NCBI RefSeq assembly: GCF_963674635.1 | Contig: NZ_OY771475.1 | Location: 3,472,001 to 3,536,000 of the forward strand | Direction: 5' to 3' | DNA: 64,000 nucleotides | From: Breoghania sp. | Lineage (GTDB): Bacteria; Pseudomonadota; Alphaproteobacteria; Rhizobiales; Stappiaceae | Shown: piece after piece, positions 25,914 to 35,005 of the stretch | Layout of the letters: each line of letters starts with the position of its first letter | How positions within the stretch are numbered: the stretch's first letter is position 1 | Program-made: the position numbers and the translations under genes | The notes under the pieces: generated by a model | What the model saw: the letters and a program-made list of their open reading frames with translations, nothing else | What the model was told of the DNA's origin: nothing | Database searches by the model: none

Positions 25914-27626
25914 ATGCCCTACAAGATGCCGCGAGCGGCCTATGCCGACATGTTCGGACCGACGACCGGAGACCGGGTGCGGCTTGCCGATACCGAGCTC
26001 TTCATCGAGGTGGAGAAGGATTTCACCACCTATGGCGAGGAAGTGAAATTCGGCGGAGGCAAGGTCATCCGCGACGGCATGGGACAATCGCAGGTCACGC
26101 GGGCGGGCGGGGCCGTCGATACCGTCATCACCAATGCGCTGATCGTCGATCACTGGGGCATCGTGAAGGCCGATGTGGGCCTCAAGGACGGCCGCATCGT
26201 CGCCATCGGCAAGGCGGGCAATCCGGATGTTCAGCCCGACGTGGACATCATCGTCGGGCCTGGAACGGAGGCGATTGCCGGTGAAGGCAAGATCCTGACC
26301 GCGGGCATCATCGACTGCCACATTCATTTCATCTGCCCGCAGCAGATCGACGAGGCGCTCTATTCCGGTGTCACCACGATGATCGGCGGCGGCACCGGGC
26401 CTGCCACCGGCACCAACGCCACGACCTGCACACCCGGCCCCTGGCACATCGCGCGAATGCTGCAATCGGCGGAAGCCTTCCCGATGAATCTCGCTTTCGC
26501 GGGCAAGGGCAATGCGGCGCTTCCGGCTGCGCTGGAAGAGCAGGTACGCGCAGGCGTCATGGCGTTGAAACTGCACGAGGACTGGGGCACGACCCCTGCG
26601 GCCATCGATTGCTGTCTCTCGGTTGCGGATGCCTATGACGTGCAGGTGATGATCCACACCGACACGCTGAACGAATCCGGTTTCGTGGAAAACACGCTCG
26701 GCGCCTTCAAGGGACGCACCATCCACGCCTTTCACACCGAAGGAGCGGGCGGCGGGCATGCGCCGGATATCCTGAAGGTGGTGAGCCATCCGAACGTCAT
26801 TCCCTCCTCCACCAACCCGACGCGGCCCTATACGCGCAACACCATCGATGAACATCTCGACATGCTGATGGTGTGCCACCACCTCGATCCGTCGATCCCC
26901 GAGGACGTGGCCTTCGCCGAAAGCCGCATCCGCAAGGAGACGATTGCGGCGGAAGACATTCTCCATGACATGGGCGCGCTATCGATCATCGCGTCCGACA
27001 GTCAGGCGATGGGGCGCGTGGGCGAGGTGCTGATCCGTACGCTTCAGACCGCGCACAAGATGAAGGTGCAGCGCGGGGCCCTGGCGGAAGAGACCGGTGA
27101 CAACGACAACATGCGCGTGAAGCGCTACATGGCCAAGGTGACGATCAACCCGGCCATCGCCCATGGCATGGACAGCCATGTCGGATCGGTGGAAGTCGGC
27201 AAACTGGCGGATCTGGTTCTGTGGGATCCGGCCTTTTTCGGCGTGAAGCCGGATCTGGTTCTCAAGATGGGCACAATCGCCGCTGCCGCGATGGGCGATC
27301 CGAACGCCTCCATTCCGACGCCGCAGCCGGTCCATTACCGTCCCATGTTCGGCGCCTTCGGCAAATCGCTTCAGGCATCAGCGGTGAGTTTTGTCTCCAA
27401 TGCGGCCTATGAGGCGGGGATCGGCGCATCGCTTGAGCTCGGCAAGCTCATCCTGCCTGTCAAGAACACGCGCTCTGGTATCTCCAAGGCTTCCATGATC
27501 CATAATTGCGCGACGCCGCAGATCGAGGTCGATCCTGAAACCTACGAGGTGCGGTGCGACGGCGAACTCATTACCTGCGAACCGGCGGAGAGCCTGCCCA
27601 TGGCTCAACGCTATTTCCTGTTCTGA
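25914..27626 (+). CDS. ureC: Urease alpha (catalytic) subunit
   Basis: 570-residue nickel amidohydrolase that hydrolyses urea. All active-site residues are present: HIH (His136, His138), the carbamylated lysine in MALKLHEDWG (Lys219) with His221, nickel ligands His248 and His274, flap region His322/His323 in MVCHHLD, and Asp362 in SDSQAMG. Length equals the family norm. The ATG at 25914 follows GAGGAGC. It is the core of the ureDAB-C-EFG cluster. Confidence 0.98.
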   Translation: MPYKMPRAAYADMFGPTTGDRVRLADTELFIEVEKDFTTYGEEVKFGGGKVIRDGMGQSQVTRAGGAVDTVITNALIVDHWGIVKADVGLKDGRIVAIGKAGNPDVQPDVDIIVGPGTEAIAGEGKILTAGIIDCHIHFICPQQIDEALYSGVTTMIGGGTGPATGTNATTCTPGPWHIARMLQSAEAFPMNLAFAGKGNAALPAALEEQVRAGVMALKLHEDWGTTPAAIDCCLSVADAYDVQVMIHTDTLNESGFVENTLGAFKGRTIHAFHTEGAGGGHAPDILKVVSHPNVIPSSTNPTRPYTRNTIDEHLDMLMVCHHLDPSIPEDVAFAESRIRKETIAAEDILHDMGALSIIASDSQAMGRVGEVLIRTLQTAHKMKVQRGALAEETGDNDNMRVKRYMAKVTINPAIAHGMDSHVGSVEVGKLADLVLWDPAFFGVKPDLVLKMGTIAAAAMGDPNASIPTPQPVHYRPMFGAFGKSLQASAVSFVSNAAYEAGIGASLELGKLILPVKNTRSGISKASMIHNCATPQIEVDPETYEVRCDGELITCEPAESLPMAQRYFLF

Positions 27627-27661
27627 TCCGATCTGAAACCCGCAAAAGGAGGGGCGGCCCC

Positions 27662-28159
27662 GTGAGCCTGGAAATCGAGATGGCGAGTGAGCCCACGATG
27701 GGATGCCCGTGCTGCGATCCGGAGGCCGCGGCTCCGCAAGGCTATATCAGCCGGAACGGGGAGCCGACGGCGGTCTATTTCGCGGACTGGATGCGAACCC
27801 CCGTGCCCAATGCCGACCTCGTCATCTCCCTCGGGCGCTGGGACGCCTTGTCGAAGCCGGAAGACCGTCGCGCCATGGCGTTCCGGCTGACGCCCGGTGC
27901 GGACGGGGTCGTGATGAAACTGGTGGATGCGCGGAAATCGCGTTGGGGCTCGGTCGATTTTGCAGGCACGATGCTGGACGAGCCGACGGCGGAACGCGAC
28001 CCCGATCTGGCGGAATTCCGGTCACTGGCGCTGGCCATTGCGGAAAGGGACGCGCGCATTGCCGATGCTCTGGCCGGTCCGGCAAGCTGCTCTTTGCGCT
28101 TGAGCCGCCGACCCGGCACGGTGCAACGGTTTCAAGTCGAGGCGGCGGAGTGGCGCTAG
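27662..28159 (+). CDS. Uncharacterised CxCC-motif protein in the urease operon
   Basis: 165-residue protein from GTG 27662, which has a strong AAGGAGG site nine bases upstream. It is 35 bp after ureC and 69 bp before ureE, in the same direction. The N-terminus carries GCPCCDPEA (CxCC), a likely metal- or redox-active site, followed by a compact domain with YISRNGEPTAVYFADWMRT, LVISLGRWDAL and KLVDARKSRWGS. I do not recognise a characterised family. Position suggests a nickel-handling or urease-associated role, but that is inference. ATG 27680 is an alternative start. Confidence 0.8.
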   Translation: MSLEIEMASEPTMGCPCCDPEAAAPQGYISRNGEPTAVYFADWMRTPVPNADLVISLGRWDALSKPEDRRAMAFRLTPGADGVVMKLVDARKSRWGSVDFAGTMLDEPTAERDPDLAEFRSLALAIAERDARIADALAGPASCSLRLSRRPGTVQRFQVEAAEWR

Positions 28160-28228
28160 GCCAGTGCTCCGTCTCGATCCAAGAATAACAGGCGCGCGGC
28201 GGGAAACGTCGCCAACATGTGAGGAAGA

Positions 28229-28789
28229 ATGATGATCCGGGCAACGAAGGTGCATGACGCCGGGGCGTGGACGGGCTCGCCTTCAGACAAGGTCGAACTC
28301 GACCACGATGACCGTCACCGTCGCCGCATGGCGATGACGGGGGACGGCGGGCTGGAATTCCTGCTCGATCTGCCCAAGGCGGTGGCCTTGCGGGCGGGCG
28401 ATGCGCTGGAGCTGGAGGATGGTCGACTGGTGGAGGTGGCCGCCGCGCCGGAAGCCCTGGTGGAGATCGCCGCCCACGACATGGGGCATCTGGTCAAGAT
28501 CGCCTGGCATCTGGGAAACCGCCACCTGCCGACCCAGTTGCTGGGCGACCGGCTGCGGATCCGGCGCGATCATGTGATCGAGGATATGGTGGTCAAGCTC
28601 GGCGGCGATGTCGCGGTCATCAACGCGCCCTTCGATCCCGAAGGCGGCGCCTATGGCCACGGCGCCGTGCATGGCCACGATCACGGGCACGCGCATGGCC
28701 ACGAGCATGGGCATTCGCATGATCACGCGCATGGTCATTCCCACGATCACAATCACGATCACGGGCACCATCATCATCACCATGACTGA
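28229..28789 (+). CDS. ureE: Urease accessory protein UreE with His-rich tail
   Basis: 186-residue nickel metallochaperone. The N-terminal and metal-binding domains occupy about residues 1-140, including the conserved AAHDMGHLVKIAWHLGNRH stretch with its nickel-ligating His. The C-terminus (143-185) is a long His/Asp/Gly tail ending in a run of six His, suited to nickel storage. A double ATG begins the gene, preceded by GAGGAAG. Its last codons overlap the ureF start (ATGACTGA). Confidence 0.95.
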   Translation: MMIRATKVHDAGAWTGSPSDKVELDHDDRHRRRMAMTGDGGLEFLLDLPKAVALRAGDALELEDGRLVEVAAAPEALVEIAAHDMGHLVKIAWHLGNRHLPTQLLGDRLRIRRDHVIEDMVVKLGGDVAVINAPFDPEGGAYGHGAVHGHDHGHAHGHEHGHSHDHAHGHSHDHNHDHGHHHHHHD

Positions 28790-29495
28790 CGCTTCCAGAC
28801 GAGACGCGGCGCTTTACCGTTTGCTGGCCTGGATGTCGCCTTCCTTTCCTGTCGGGGCCTTCACCTATAGCCACGGGCTGGAATGGGCGGTGGAGGAGGG
28901 CACGGTCGCGGATGCGCAGGGTCTGCGAGCCTGGATCTCGGACATGATGCGCCACGGCTCCGGGCGCAGCGATGCGATCCTGCTGGCGCGGGTGCATGAG
29001 GCTTTTCTGGCGGGGGATCTGATCGCCGTGCGCGAGATGGCGGACCTCGCCGTGGCCCTCCAGCCCTCCAGGGAGCGCCATCTGGAAGCGACCGCGCAGG
29101 GCGCGGCCTTTGTCGTCGCGCTGGAGGCCGCATGGCCGGCCGGTGAGGCAATGGCAGACCGGCTCTTGGCCCTGAAGGGCGGCGATGGTATTGACCGCTG
29201 GGCCTATGCGATCGCTGTCGGTGTCCACTGTGCGGCCCATGACATCGATGCCGAGCTTGCCGTTTCCGCCTATCTGCATGCCTTTGCCGCAAATCTTGTC
29301 TCCGCTGCCGTAAGGGCCGTGCCGCTTGGTCAGAGCGACGGCCAGCGGGTGCTTGCCGCCCTTGAACCCGTTATTGCGGATGTGGCTGGCGAGGCGCTGG
29401 TGGCGTCGCTCGACGATCTCGGATCGGCCTCCTTTCGCGCCGACATCTCTTCTCAGCTCCACGAAACCCAGTACACGAGGCTGTTTCGCTCATGA
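28782..29495 (+). CDS. ureF: Urease accessory protein UreF
   Basis: 237-residue UreF, the part of the UreDFG complex that gates GTP-dependent nickel insertion. Family motifs are LLAWMSPSFPVGAFTYSHGLEWAV at the N-terminus, ERHLEATAQGAAF centrally, and FAANLVSAAVRAVPLGQSDGQ toward the end. The start at 28782 overlaps the end of ureE; the long upstream frame is the His-tail region in another frame. Its stop overlaps the ureG start (ATGA). Confidence 0.95.
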   Translation: MTDASRRDAALYRLLAWMSPSFPVGAFTYSHGLEWAVEEGTVADAQGLRAWISDMMRHGSGRSDAILLARVHEAFLAGDLIAVREMADLAVALQPSRERHLEATAQGAAFVVALEAAWPAGEAMADRLLALKGGDGIDRWAYAIAVGVHCAAHDIDAELAVSAYLHAFAANLVSAAVRAVPLGQSDGQRVLAALEPVIADVAGEALVASLDDLGSASFRADISSQLHETQYTRLFRS

Positions 29496-30115
29496 CGTCT
29501 CCCAATGGACCCCTGCGCATCGGTATCGGCGGGCCTGTCGGCTCCGGCAAGACTGCGTTGATGGATGCGCTGTGCAAGAGCCTGCGCGACACGTTCCAGA
29601 TCGCGGCGATCACCAACGATATCTACACAAAGGAAGATGCGGAGTTTCTGACCCGCTCCGGCGCGCTGGAACCGGAACGCATTCGCGGGGTGGAGACGGG
29701 GGGCTGCCCGCATACCGCGATCCGCGAGGATGCCTCGATCAATCTCGCCGCCATTGCGGAACTGAACGCGGCCTTTCCCGATCTCGACATCATCCTGATC
29801 GAATCCGGCGGGGACAATCTGGCGGCGACGTTTTCGCCGGAACTTGCGGATCTGACGATCTATGTGATCGATGTCTCGGCGGGCGACAAGATCCCGCGAA
29901 AGGGCGGGCCGGGCATCACGCGCTCCGATCTCCTCGTCATCAACAAGATCGACCTCGCCCCGCTGGTCGGCGCGGATCTTGCCGTCATGGACCGGGATGC
30001 AAAGATGATGCGCAAGGCGCGGCCCTTCGTTTTCGCCAACACCAAGGCGGGGGAAGGGGTGCAAGAGGTCGTCGACTTCATCCTCGCCAAGGGCGGACTG
30101 GCGCGCGCCGCCTGA
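29492..30115 (+). CDS. ureG: Urease accessory GTPase UreG
   Basis: 207-residue SIMIBI GTPase that powers nickel delivery to urease. The P-loop GPVGSGKT is at residues 14-21. Metal site CPH is in VETGGCPHTAIREDAS, followed by ESGGDNLAATFSPELAD and the guanine-specificity motif NKIDLAP. Length is typical. It is translationally coupled to ureF and is the last gene of the operon. Confidence 0.98.
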   Translation: MTSPNGPLRIGIGGPVGSGKTALMDALCKSLRDTFQIAAITNDIYTKEDAEFLTRSGALEPERIRGVETGGCPHTAIREDASINLAAIAELNAAFPDLDIILIESGGDNLAATFSPELADLTIYVIDVSAGDKIPRKGGPGITRSDLLVINKIDLAPLVGADLAVMDRDAKMMRKARPFVFANTKAGEGVQEVVDFILAKGGLARAA

Positions 30116-30385
30116 TTTTGTGTGCAGTCCCGGTGGCTGCAATCGCGAAGCCGTGACCATGGCAAGCATGAAGGAGTGGCAGGTTCAGGTCCGCGCTCCA
30201 TATGCTCTGTATGGGTCCAGCTTTGGAATTGCGGGATCGTTTTCCGTCTAAACGGACGGAGGTGATTTCCTACCAAAGTTGTTGGCACGCGATATGGACG
30301 CCATTTGCTTGGGCAAGCATAATGCCCACGATAGACAGCATGCCGTCGAGACAGGAGCATGCAAGACGCAATTGGGAGGTTGCCG

Positions 30386-32335
30386 ATGTCCGATACCGTA
30401 TTTCCGGTCCCCGCAGACATTGCCGAGAACGCACTGATCGACAAGGACGCCTATCGCGACCTCTATCAGCAGTCCGTGGAAGACCCGGAAGGCTTCTGGG
30501 GCCGCCATGGCAAGAGGATCGATTGGATCAAGCCCTACACGAAGGTGAAGAACACCTCGTATGACCCGCATAACGTGTCGATCAAGTGGTTCGAGGACGG
30601 CACGCTGAACGTCTCGGCCAATTGCGTTGACCGGCATCTTGAAAAAAAGGCCGATCAACCGGCGATCATCTGGGAAGGCGATGATCCGTCCGAGCACAAG
30701 GTGATCACCTATCGCGAGCTTCATGCGGAGGTGAACAAGTTCGCCAACGTGCTCAAGGACGCGGGCGTCAAGAAGGGCGACCGGGTCACGCTCTATCTGC
30801 CGATGATCCCGGAAGCGGCCTATGCGATGCTGGCCTGCGCGCGTATCGGCGCCATTCACTCCATCGTCTTTGGCGGGTTCTCGCCCGACAGCCTTGCCGG
30901 TCGTATCGAGGGCTGCGAATCCTCGCTGGTCGTGACCGCCGATGAAGGCTTGCGCGGTGGACGCAAGGTGCCGCTGAAAGCCAATGTGGATGCGGCTTGC
31001 GAACGGCTTTCCTGTGCGCAGCCGAAGGTCATTGTCGTCAAGCGCACCGGCGGCGACATCGCCATGAAGGATGGCCGGGATATCTGGTACCACGACGCGG
31101 TCGCCAATGTGTCCGGCCGCTGCGAGCCGGAGGAGATGAACGCGGAAGATCCGCTCTTCATCCTCTACACATCCGGCTCGACGGGCCAGCCCAAGGGGGT
31201 GCTGCACACCTCCGGCGGTTACCTCGTCTACGCCTCGATGACCCACCAGTATATCTTCGACTACCATGACGGCGAGGTCTACTGGTGCACGGCGGATGTG
31301 GGCTGGGTCACGGGCCACAGCTACATCGTCTACGGTCCGCTCGCCAATGGCGCGACGACGCTGATGTTCGAGGGTGTGCCGACCTACCCGGACGCCTCGC
31401 GCTTCTGGCAGGTGGTCGACAAGCACAAGGTCAACATCTTCTACACCGCGCCCACCGCGATCCGCGCCTTGATGGGGGCGGGCGAGGAAATGGTGACCAA
31501 GACCTCGCGCAAGTCGCTGCGCATCCTCGGGTCGGTCGGCGAGCCGATCAATCCGGAAGCCTGGATGTGGTACTACAACGTGGTTGGCGAAGGGCGTTGC
31601 CCGATTGTCGACACCTGGTGGCAGACGGAGACCGGCGGCATCCTGATCACGCCGCTTCCCGGTGCGATCGATCTCAAGCCCGGCTCCGCGACCTTGCCCT
31701 TCTTCGGCGTCCAGCCCGCGCTGGTCGATGCGGAAGGCAACATCCTGGAAGGGGCGACGGAAGGCAATCTGGTTCTGCTGGATTCCTGGCCCGGTCAGAT
31801 GCGCACCGTCTATGGTGACCACGAGCGTTTCATGCAGACCTATTTCTCCGCCTACAAGGGGATGTATTTCTCCGGCGATGGCTGCCGCCGCGATGAGGAT
31901 GGCTATTACTGGATTACCGGTCGCGTCGATGACGTGATCAACGTGTCCGGCCATCGCATGGGGACGGCGGAAGTGGAATCGGCGCTGGTCGCGCATCCGA
32001 AGGTCGCAGAGGCCGCGGTTGTGGGTTATCCGCACGATCTGAAGGGGCAGGGCATCTATGCCTATGTCACCCTGATGGAAGGCGAGGAGCCGACCGACGA
32101 GCTGAAGAAGGAACTGGTGACGTGGGTCAGGAAGGAGATCGGTCCGATCGCCTCGCCGGATCTGATCCAGTTCTCGCCGGGCCTGCCGAAGACCCGTTCA
32201 GGCAAGATCATGCGCCGCATCCTGCGCAAGATCGCCGAGGACAGCTTCGACAATCTGGGCGACACCTCGACGCTTGCCGATCCGGGTGTGGTTGGCGATC
32301 TGATCGATAACCGCCAGAACCGCGCCAGCGCCTGA
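30386..32335 (+). CDS. acsA: Acetyl-CoA synthetase
   Basis: 649-residue AMP-forming acetate:CoA ligase. The start MSDTVFPVPADIAEN at 30386 follows GGGAGG. Motifs are LYTSGSTGQPKGVLHT, WCTADVGWVTGHSYIVYGPL, TWWQTETGG, VINVSGHRMGTAE and the C-terminal catalytic lysine in KTRSGKIMRRIL, the site acetylated in regulated Acs enzymes (family knowledge). It supplies acetyl-CoA to the ethylmalonyl-CoA pathway encoded by ecm and ccr in this window. A short direct repeat covers the 3' end and a terminator follows. Confidence 0.97.
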   Translation: MSDTVFPVPADIAENALIDKDAYRDLYQQSVEDPEGFWGRHGKRIDWIKPYTKVKNTSYDPHNVSIKWFEDGTLNVSANCVDRHLEKKADQPAIIWEGDDPSEHKVITYRELHAEVNKFANVLKDAGVKKGDRVTLYLPMIPEAAYAMLACARIGAIHSIVFGGFSPDSLAGRIEGCESSLVVTADEGLRGGRKVPLKANVDAACERLSCAQPKVIVVKRTGGDIAMKDGRDIWYHDAVANVSGRCEPEEMNAEDPLFILYTSGSTGQPKGVLHTSGGYLVYASMTHQYIFDYHDGEVYWCTADVGWVTGHSYIVYGPLANGATTLMFEGVPTYPDASRFWQVVDKHKVNIFYTAPTAIRALMGAGEEMVTKTSRKSLRILGSVGEPINPEAWMWYYNVVGEGRCPIVDTWWQTETGGILITPLPGAIDLKPGSATLPFFGVQPALVDAEGNILEGATEGNLVLLDSWPGQMRTVYGDHERFMQTYFSAYKGMYFSGDGCRRDEDGYYWITGRVDDVINVSGHRMGTAEVESALVAHPKVAEAAVVGYPHDLKGQGIYAYVTLMEGEEPTDELKKELVTWVRKEIGPIASPDLIQFSPGLPKTRSGKIMRRILRKIAEDSFDNLGDTSTLADPGVVGDLIDNRQNRASA

Positions 32336-32360
32336 GGACTTCACCGCGCCAGCGCCTGAG
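32319..32360 (+). repeat. Direct repeat duplicating the 3' end of acs
   Basis: ACCGCGCCAGCGCCTGAG occurs at 32319-32336 and again at 32343-32360, a 24-base period. The first copy contains the acs stop codon; the second is a non-coding echo of it. Confidence 0.85.
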
Positions 32361-32387
32361 CCGGTTCAGGAACATGTGAAACGAAAA

Positions 32388-32423
32388 GGGGGCGCAGCCG
32401 ATGATCCGGCTGCGCCCCCTTTT
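32388..32423 (+). terminator. Rho-independent terminator of acs
   Basis: A perfect 13-bp stem (GGGGGCGCAGCCG with CGGCTGCGCCCCC), six-base loop ATGATC, then TTTT. It lies 20 bp before the stop of the convergent TadG-like gene and, with A-rich sequence upstream, may work in both directions. Confidence 0.9.
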
Positions 32424-32442
32424 GCGTGTCGGCTGCTTTGAT

Positions 32443-33870
32443 TTATTTCGACAGGTAGAGCTGCTGGATTTCCTTGGCGTATTTGACGAATGTCTGGGTC
32501 AGCGCCTGACCGTTTGCAGCGTAGGTGAACTTGGAGTCGCTGCTGGCGCAGTCACTCATCGTTGCTTCGGCCGCCGCGTTCGACGTCGGGTTGAAATAGA
32601 CGGAATAGATCGCGATCCCCTCGCCCTGGTTGGCGGCCGATGATTTCATCGCTGAGCAAAGATTTTTTGCGCGGTTCGCTGAGTCCCAGTTCTGGTCGTA
32701 GTGCTCGTACCACCAGGTCTTGGTCGTTGTTGTACATCTGAAGGGATAGTACCAGGTGCAGTGCCTTTCCGTGATGTCGATGGTCTTGTAGACGTCGTTG
32801 AATTCACCATCCGTCATCAGGATCATGTATTTGAGCGTTTCTTCATTGCCGTAAGGGAGTGGTTCGCTGGCTGTCGGCCAGAGATTGTTCCAGTTCGGAG
32901 ACAGAGTGTACCAGCCCCAGGCAATTCCGGTCTGCCCCGCAGTGCCGCCGACCGCTGATATGGCGTCGATCGTGTCCAGCAACGTCTGACGGTTCTGCGT
33001 CAAAGGCAGAACCTCTTGTGATGGGCAGGCACCAAAGCTGGCTCCGCGGCGATCATAGTACTCCGGAACGTCCTCCGGTTTCATATAGTCGGGTGACCGG
33101 TCGATCATGTAGCCAGAACCCCCACCGATGAATTCCGCGGTGTAGGGAGCGTCGGTGTAACGTTCGCTGCCGACGCGTTCGGTCACGCAGCGTGCCGAAT
33201 AGCCATTCGTGACGGTGGAGGCATCAGACGAACTCAGGCGAACGCCCTGGCTGTAGGGAATGATGGAGATGCGCACACGGTCAGAGGTGTCGTCGGGAAT
33301 AAGCGTGTCGATAAGCGCCCTTGCGGCCTTCTTGAGCGATGCGAGGCGCGTCGATCCGCTGCCGTCAGAGTCCAACATGGATCTCGTCACGTCGATGACC
33401 AGCGCGATTTCCAGATATTTGTCGGCATAATTGGCTTGCGATGTGACAGAGACGTCCATGGTCTCGATGCCGAGCACTTTCATGAAGGCGGTCCGGACTT
33501 GTCCCCTCACCGTGGCGGTGATTGTTCCTTCGGTCTCGTTGATGGTCACATCGGCAGGTGAAATCTCAAACTTCGCCGCGTCTCCGATGGCGAGGGCTGC
33601 CGTCTGGGTGAATGTGTCGACGATATGCTGCTTGGAAGCCGCGATGTTGGTGGAGCTTGCGAGAAAACGTGCCCCGGCGAGCACCGCGCCGTCGAGTTCC
33701 ATCGTCATCTCTTCCTTGACGTTGACGGTTCGCGAATAGTCGATTGCCGCGCCAACCATGCCCACAACGACGATTGAGGCCAGCGCCCATACGATGGCGA
33801 TCGCGCCTGACGTATCATGGGCAAACCGCCTGAGCAGGGCCGTAAACGCAGTCGAATTGCCAGAGCGCAT
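32443..33870 (-). CDS. TadG-like pilus-assembly/VWA-domain protein
   Basis: 475-residue protein anchored by one N-terminal helix (GAIAIVWALASIVVVGMVGAA), the TadE/TadG-like segment that follows a short cytoplasmic lead. A von Willebrand A domain begins near residue 155 with IALVIDVTRSM, a DxTxS variant of the DxSxS metal motif, and includes KYMILMTDGEFND. It has several Cys in the second half. TadG proteins belong to Flp pilus/Tad secretion systems, but no other tad gene is present here. ATG 33870 follows GAGGA; the frame runs to 33921. Confidence 0.85.
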   Translation of the reverse strand: MRSGNSTAFTALLRRFAHDTSGAIAIVWALASIVVVGMVGAAIDYSRTVNVKEEMTMELDGAVLAGARFLASSTNIAASKQHIVDTFTQTAALAIGDAAKFEISPADVTINETEGTITATVRGQVRTAFMKVLGIETMDVSVTSQANYADKYLEIALVIDVTRSMLDSDGSGSTRLASLKKAARALIDTLIPDDTSDRVRISIIPYSQGVRLSSSDASTVTNGYSARCVTERVGSERYTDAPYTAEFIGGGSGYMIDRSPDYMKPEDVPEYYDRRGASFGACPSQEVLPLTQNRQTLLDTIDAISAVGGTAGQTGIAWGWYTLSPNWNNLWPTASEPLPYGNEETLKYMILMTDGEFNDVYKTIDITERHCTWYYPFRCTTTTKTWWYEHYDQNWDSANRAKNLCSAMKSSAANQGEGIAIYSVYFNPTSNAAAEATMSDCASSDSKFTYAANGQALTQTFVKYAKEIQQLYLSK

Positions 33871-34187
33871 TGTCGTCCTCTTCCAGAGCTGCGCCGTCCA
33901 GAGCCCGAAGGTTTCCGCCAAACCTAGCGTCAGCGCGGCGGCGGGCCGCTGGTTCTCGCGTGCTGTTGGGAAAAACGCGGGGCTCTGTAACGGTCAGAAT
34001 GAGTGGTTCGCCAAGTCTTCAACGTTGTCTTCGATGAAAACTGTCACACAAACCCCTTCATTGCCGTTAAAACCGGCAATGGGGGAGACGCAGAGCGTGG
34101 TTTTATCTATCGAAATCTGACCATCCCCTTCGCGCGCCCATACTCCCTGCGCGGAAACCGGGCTTTGGGGGCGGCTGTGGTCGTTTC
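33871..34187. other. Intergenic region with a weak terminator-like hairpin
   Basis: About 320 bases between the HNH gene and the TadG-like gene, both on the reverse strand. At 34053-34085 the reverse strand can fold CCATTGCCG with CGGCAATG plus an outer CCCC/GGGG, followed by TTTG, a possible terminator for the HNH gene. Nothing else is recognisable. Confidence 0.4.
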
Positions 34188-34745
34188 CTAGGGTTCCAGT
34201 TCGGTATCCCAGTAGAGGAAGTCCAGCCAGCTCTCATGCAGGTAATTCGGCGGGAACAGGCGGCCGTTTCTGTGCAGGTCCTGCACGGTGGGGCGATAGG
34301 GGGGGAGGGCCGGAGACATGCCGATTTCGCGGCAGGACTTGTGCGACTTGCGCAGGTTGCAGGGGGAACACGCGGTGGTGATGTTTTCCCAGGTGGTCTG
34401 TCCTCCGCGACAGCGCGGAATGAGATGATCGAAGGTGAGATCGTTGCGGGAGCCGCAATACTGGCACTGGAAACGATCGCGCAGGAAAACGTTGAAGCGG
34501 GTAAAGGCGGGGTGTCTGGTCGGCCGGATGTAATTCTTCACCGACACGACGCTTGGCAGGCGCATCTCGAAGCTCGGACTTCGGATCATGACGTCATATT
34601 CGCAGACGATGTTGACCCGGTCGAGAAAGACAGCCTTTATCGCATCCTGCCACGCCCACAGCGACAGGGGATAATAGCTCAAGGGTCTGTAGTCCGCGTT
34701 GAGCACGAGAACCGGATGGGCTCCCGTCGGCACGGCGATATTCAC
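34188..34745 (-). CDS. HNH endonuclease family protein
   Basis: 185-residue HNH nuclease-like protein conserved as a single gene in alphaproteobacteria. GTG 34745 was chosen because AAGGAG lies seven bases upstream and homology begins MNIAVPTGAHPVLVLN. The zinc/HNH module is near the middle: CQYCG, LTFDHLIPRCRGG, WENITTACSPCN. The N-terminal part (PLSYYPLSLWAWQDAI) is typical of these orphan HNH proteins, whose biological substrate is not established. Confidence 0.88.
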   Translation of the reverse strand: MNIAVPTGAHPVLVLNADYRPLSYYPLSLWAWQDAIKAVFLDRVNIVCEYDVMIRSPSFEMRLPSVVSVKNYIRPTRHPAFTRFNVFLRDRFQCQYCGSRNDLTFDHLIPRCRGGQTTWENITTACSPCNLRKSHKSCREIGMSPALPPYRPTVQDLHRNGRLFPPNYLHESWLDFLYWDTELEP

Positions 34746-34947
34746 ACCCACGCTCCTTTTTCCGGCATAAGCCGCCCTAAAGGCGCAGGGATAGTGTAAG
34801 GCCAGCGTGACGCTGTTGTGAAGCCACATAGGGGTGAGCGCGCGTGGCGGCGACGTCGCTGTTTTACCGCGCGCTTGTGGCTTGAAATCCTGAGCGAATC
34901 CGAATTCGAAAATTCGGCGCTTTGTGCGCTGCCGGGCGGCGCGCATG

Positions 34948-34972
34948 AAAAACGGGCGCCCTAAGGCGCCCG
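34948..34972 (-). terminator. Rho-independent terminator of leuC
   Basis: On the reverse strand CGGGCGCC-TTAG-GGCGCCCG is followed by TTTTT. It lies 34 bp past the leuC stop. Confidence 0.85.
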
Positions 34973-35005
34973 CAAGTGTCGTTTTGTGCTGTCAAAGCAA
35001 GCGAA

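Noticed and set aside
28608..28781. Upstream extension of ureF through the ureE His-tail
   Set aside because: This part is the alternative reading of the His codons; UreF homology starts at 28782.
28620..29462. Long reverse ORF across ureE-ureF
   Set aside because: It is the antisense shadow of two well-supported urease genes, with no family signature.
30116..30385. Riboswitch or sigma-54 site in the acs leader
   Set aside because: TGGCACG occurs near 30280, but no TTGC at the right spacing and no conserved RNA fold could be seen.
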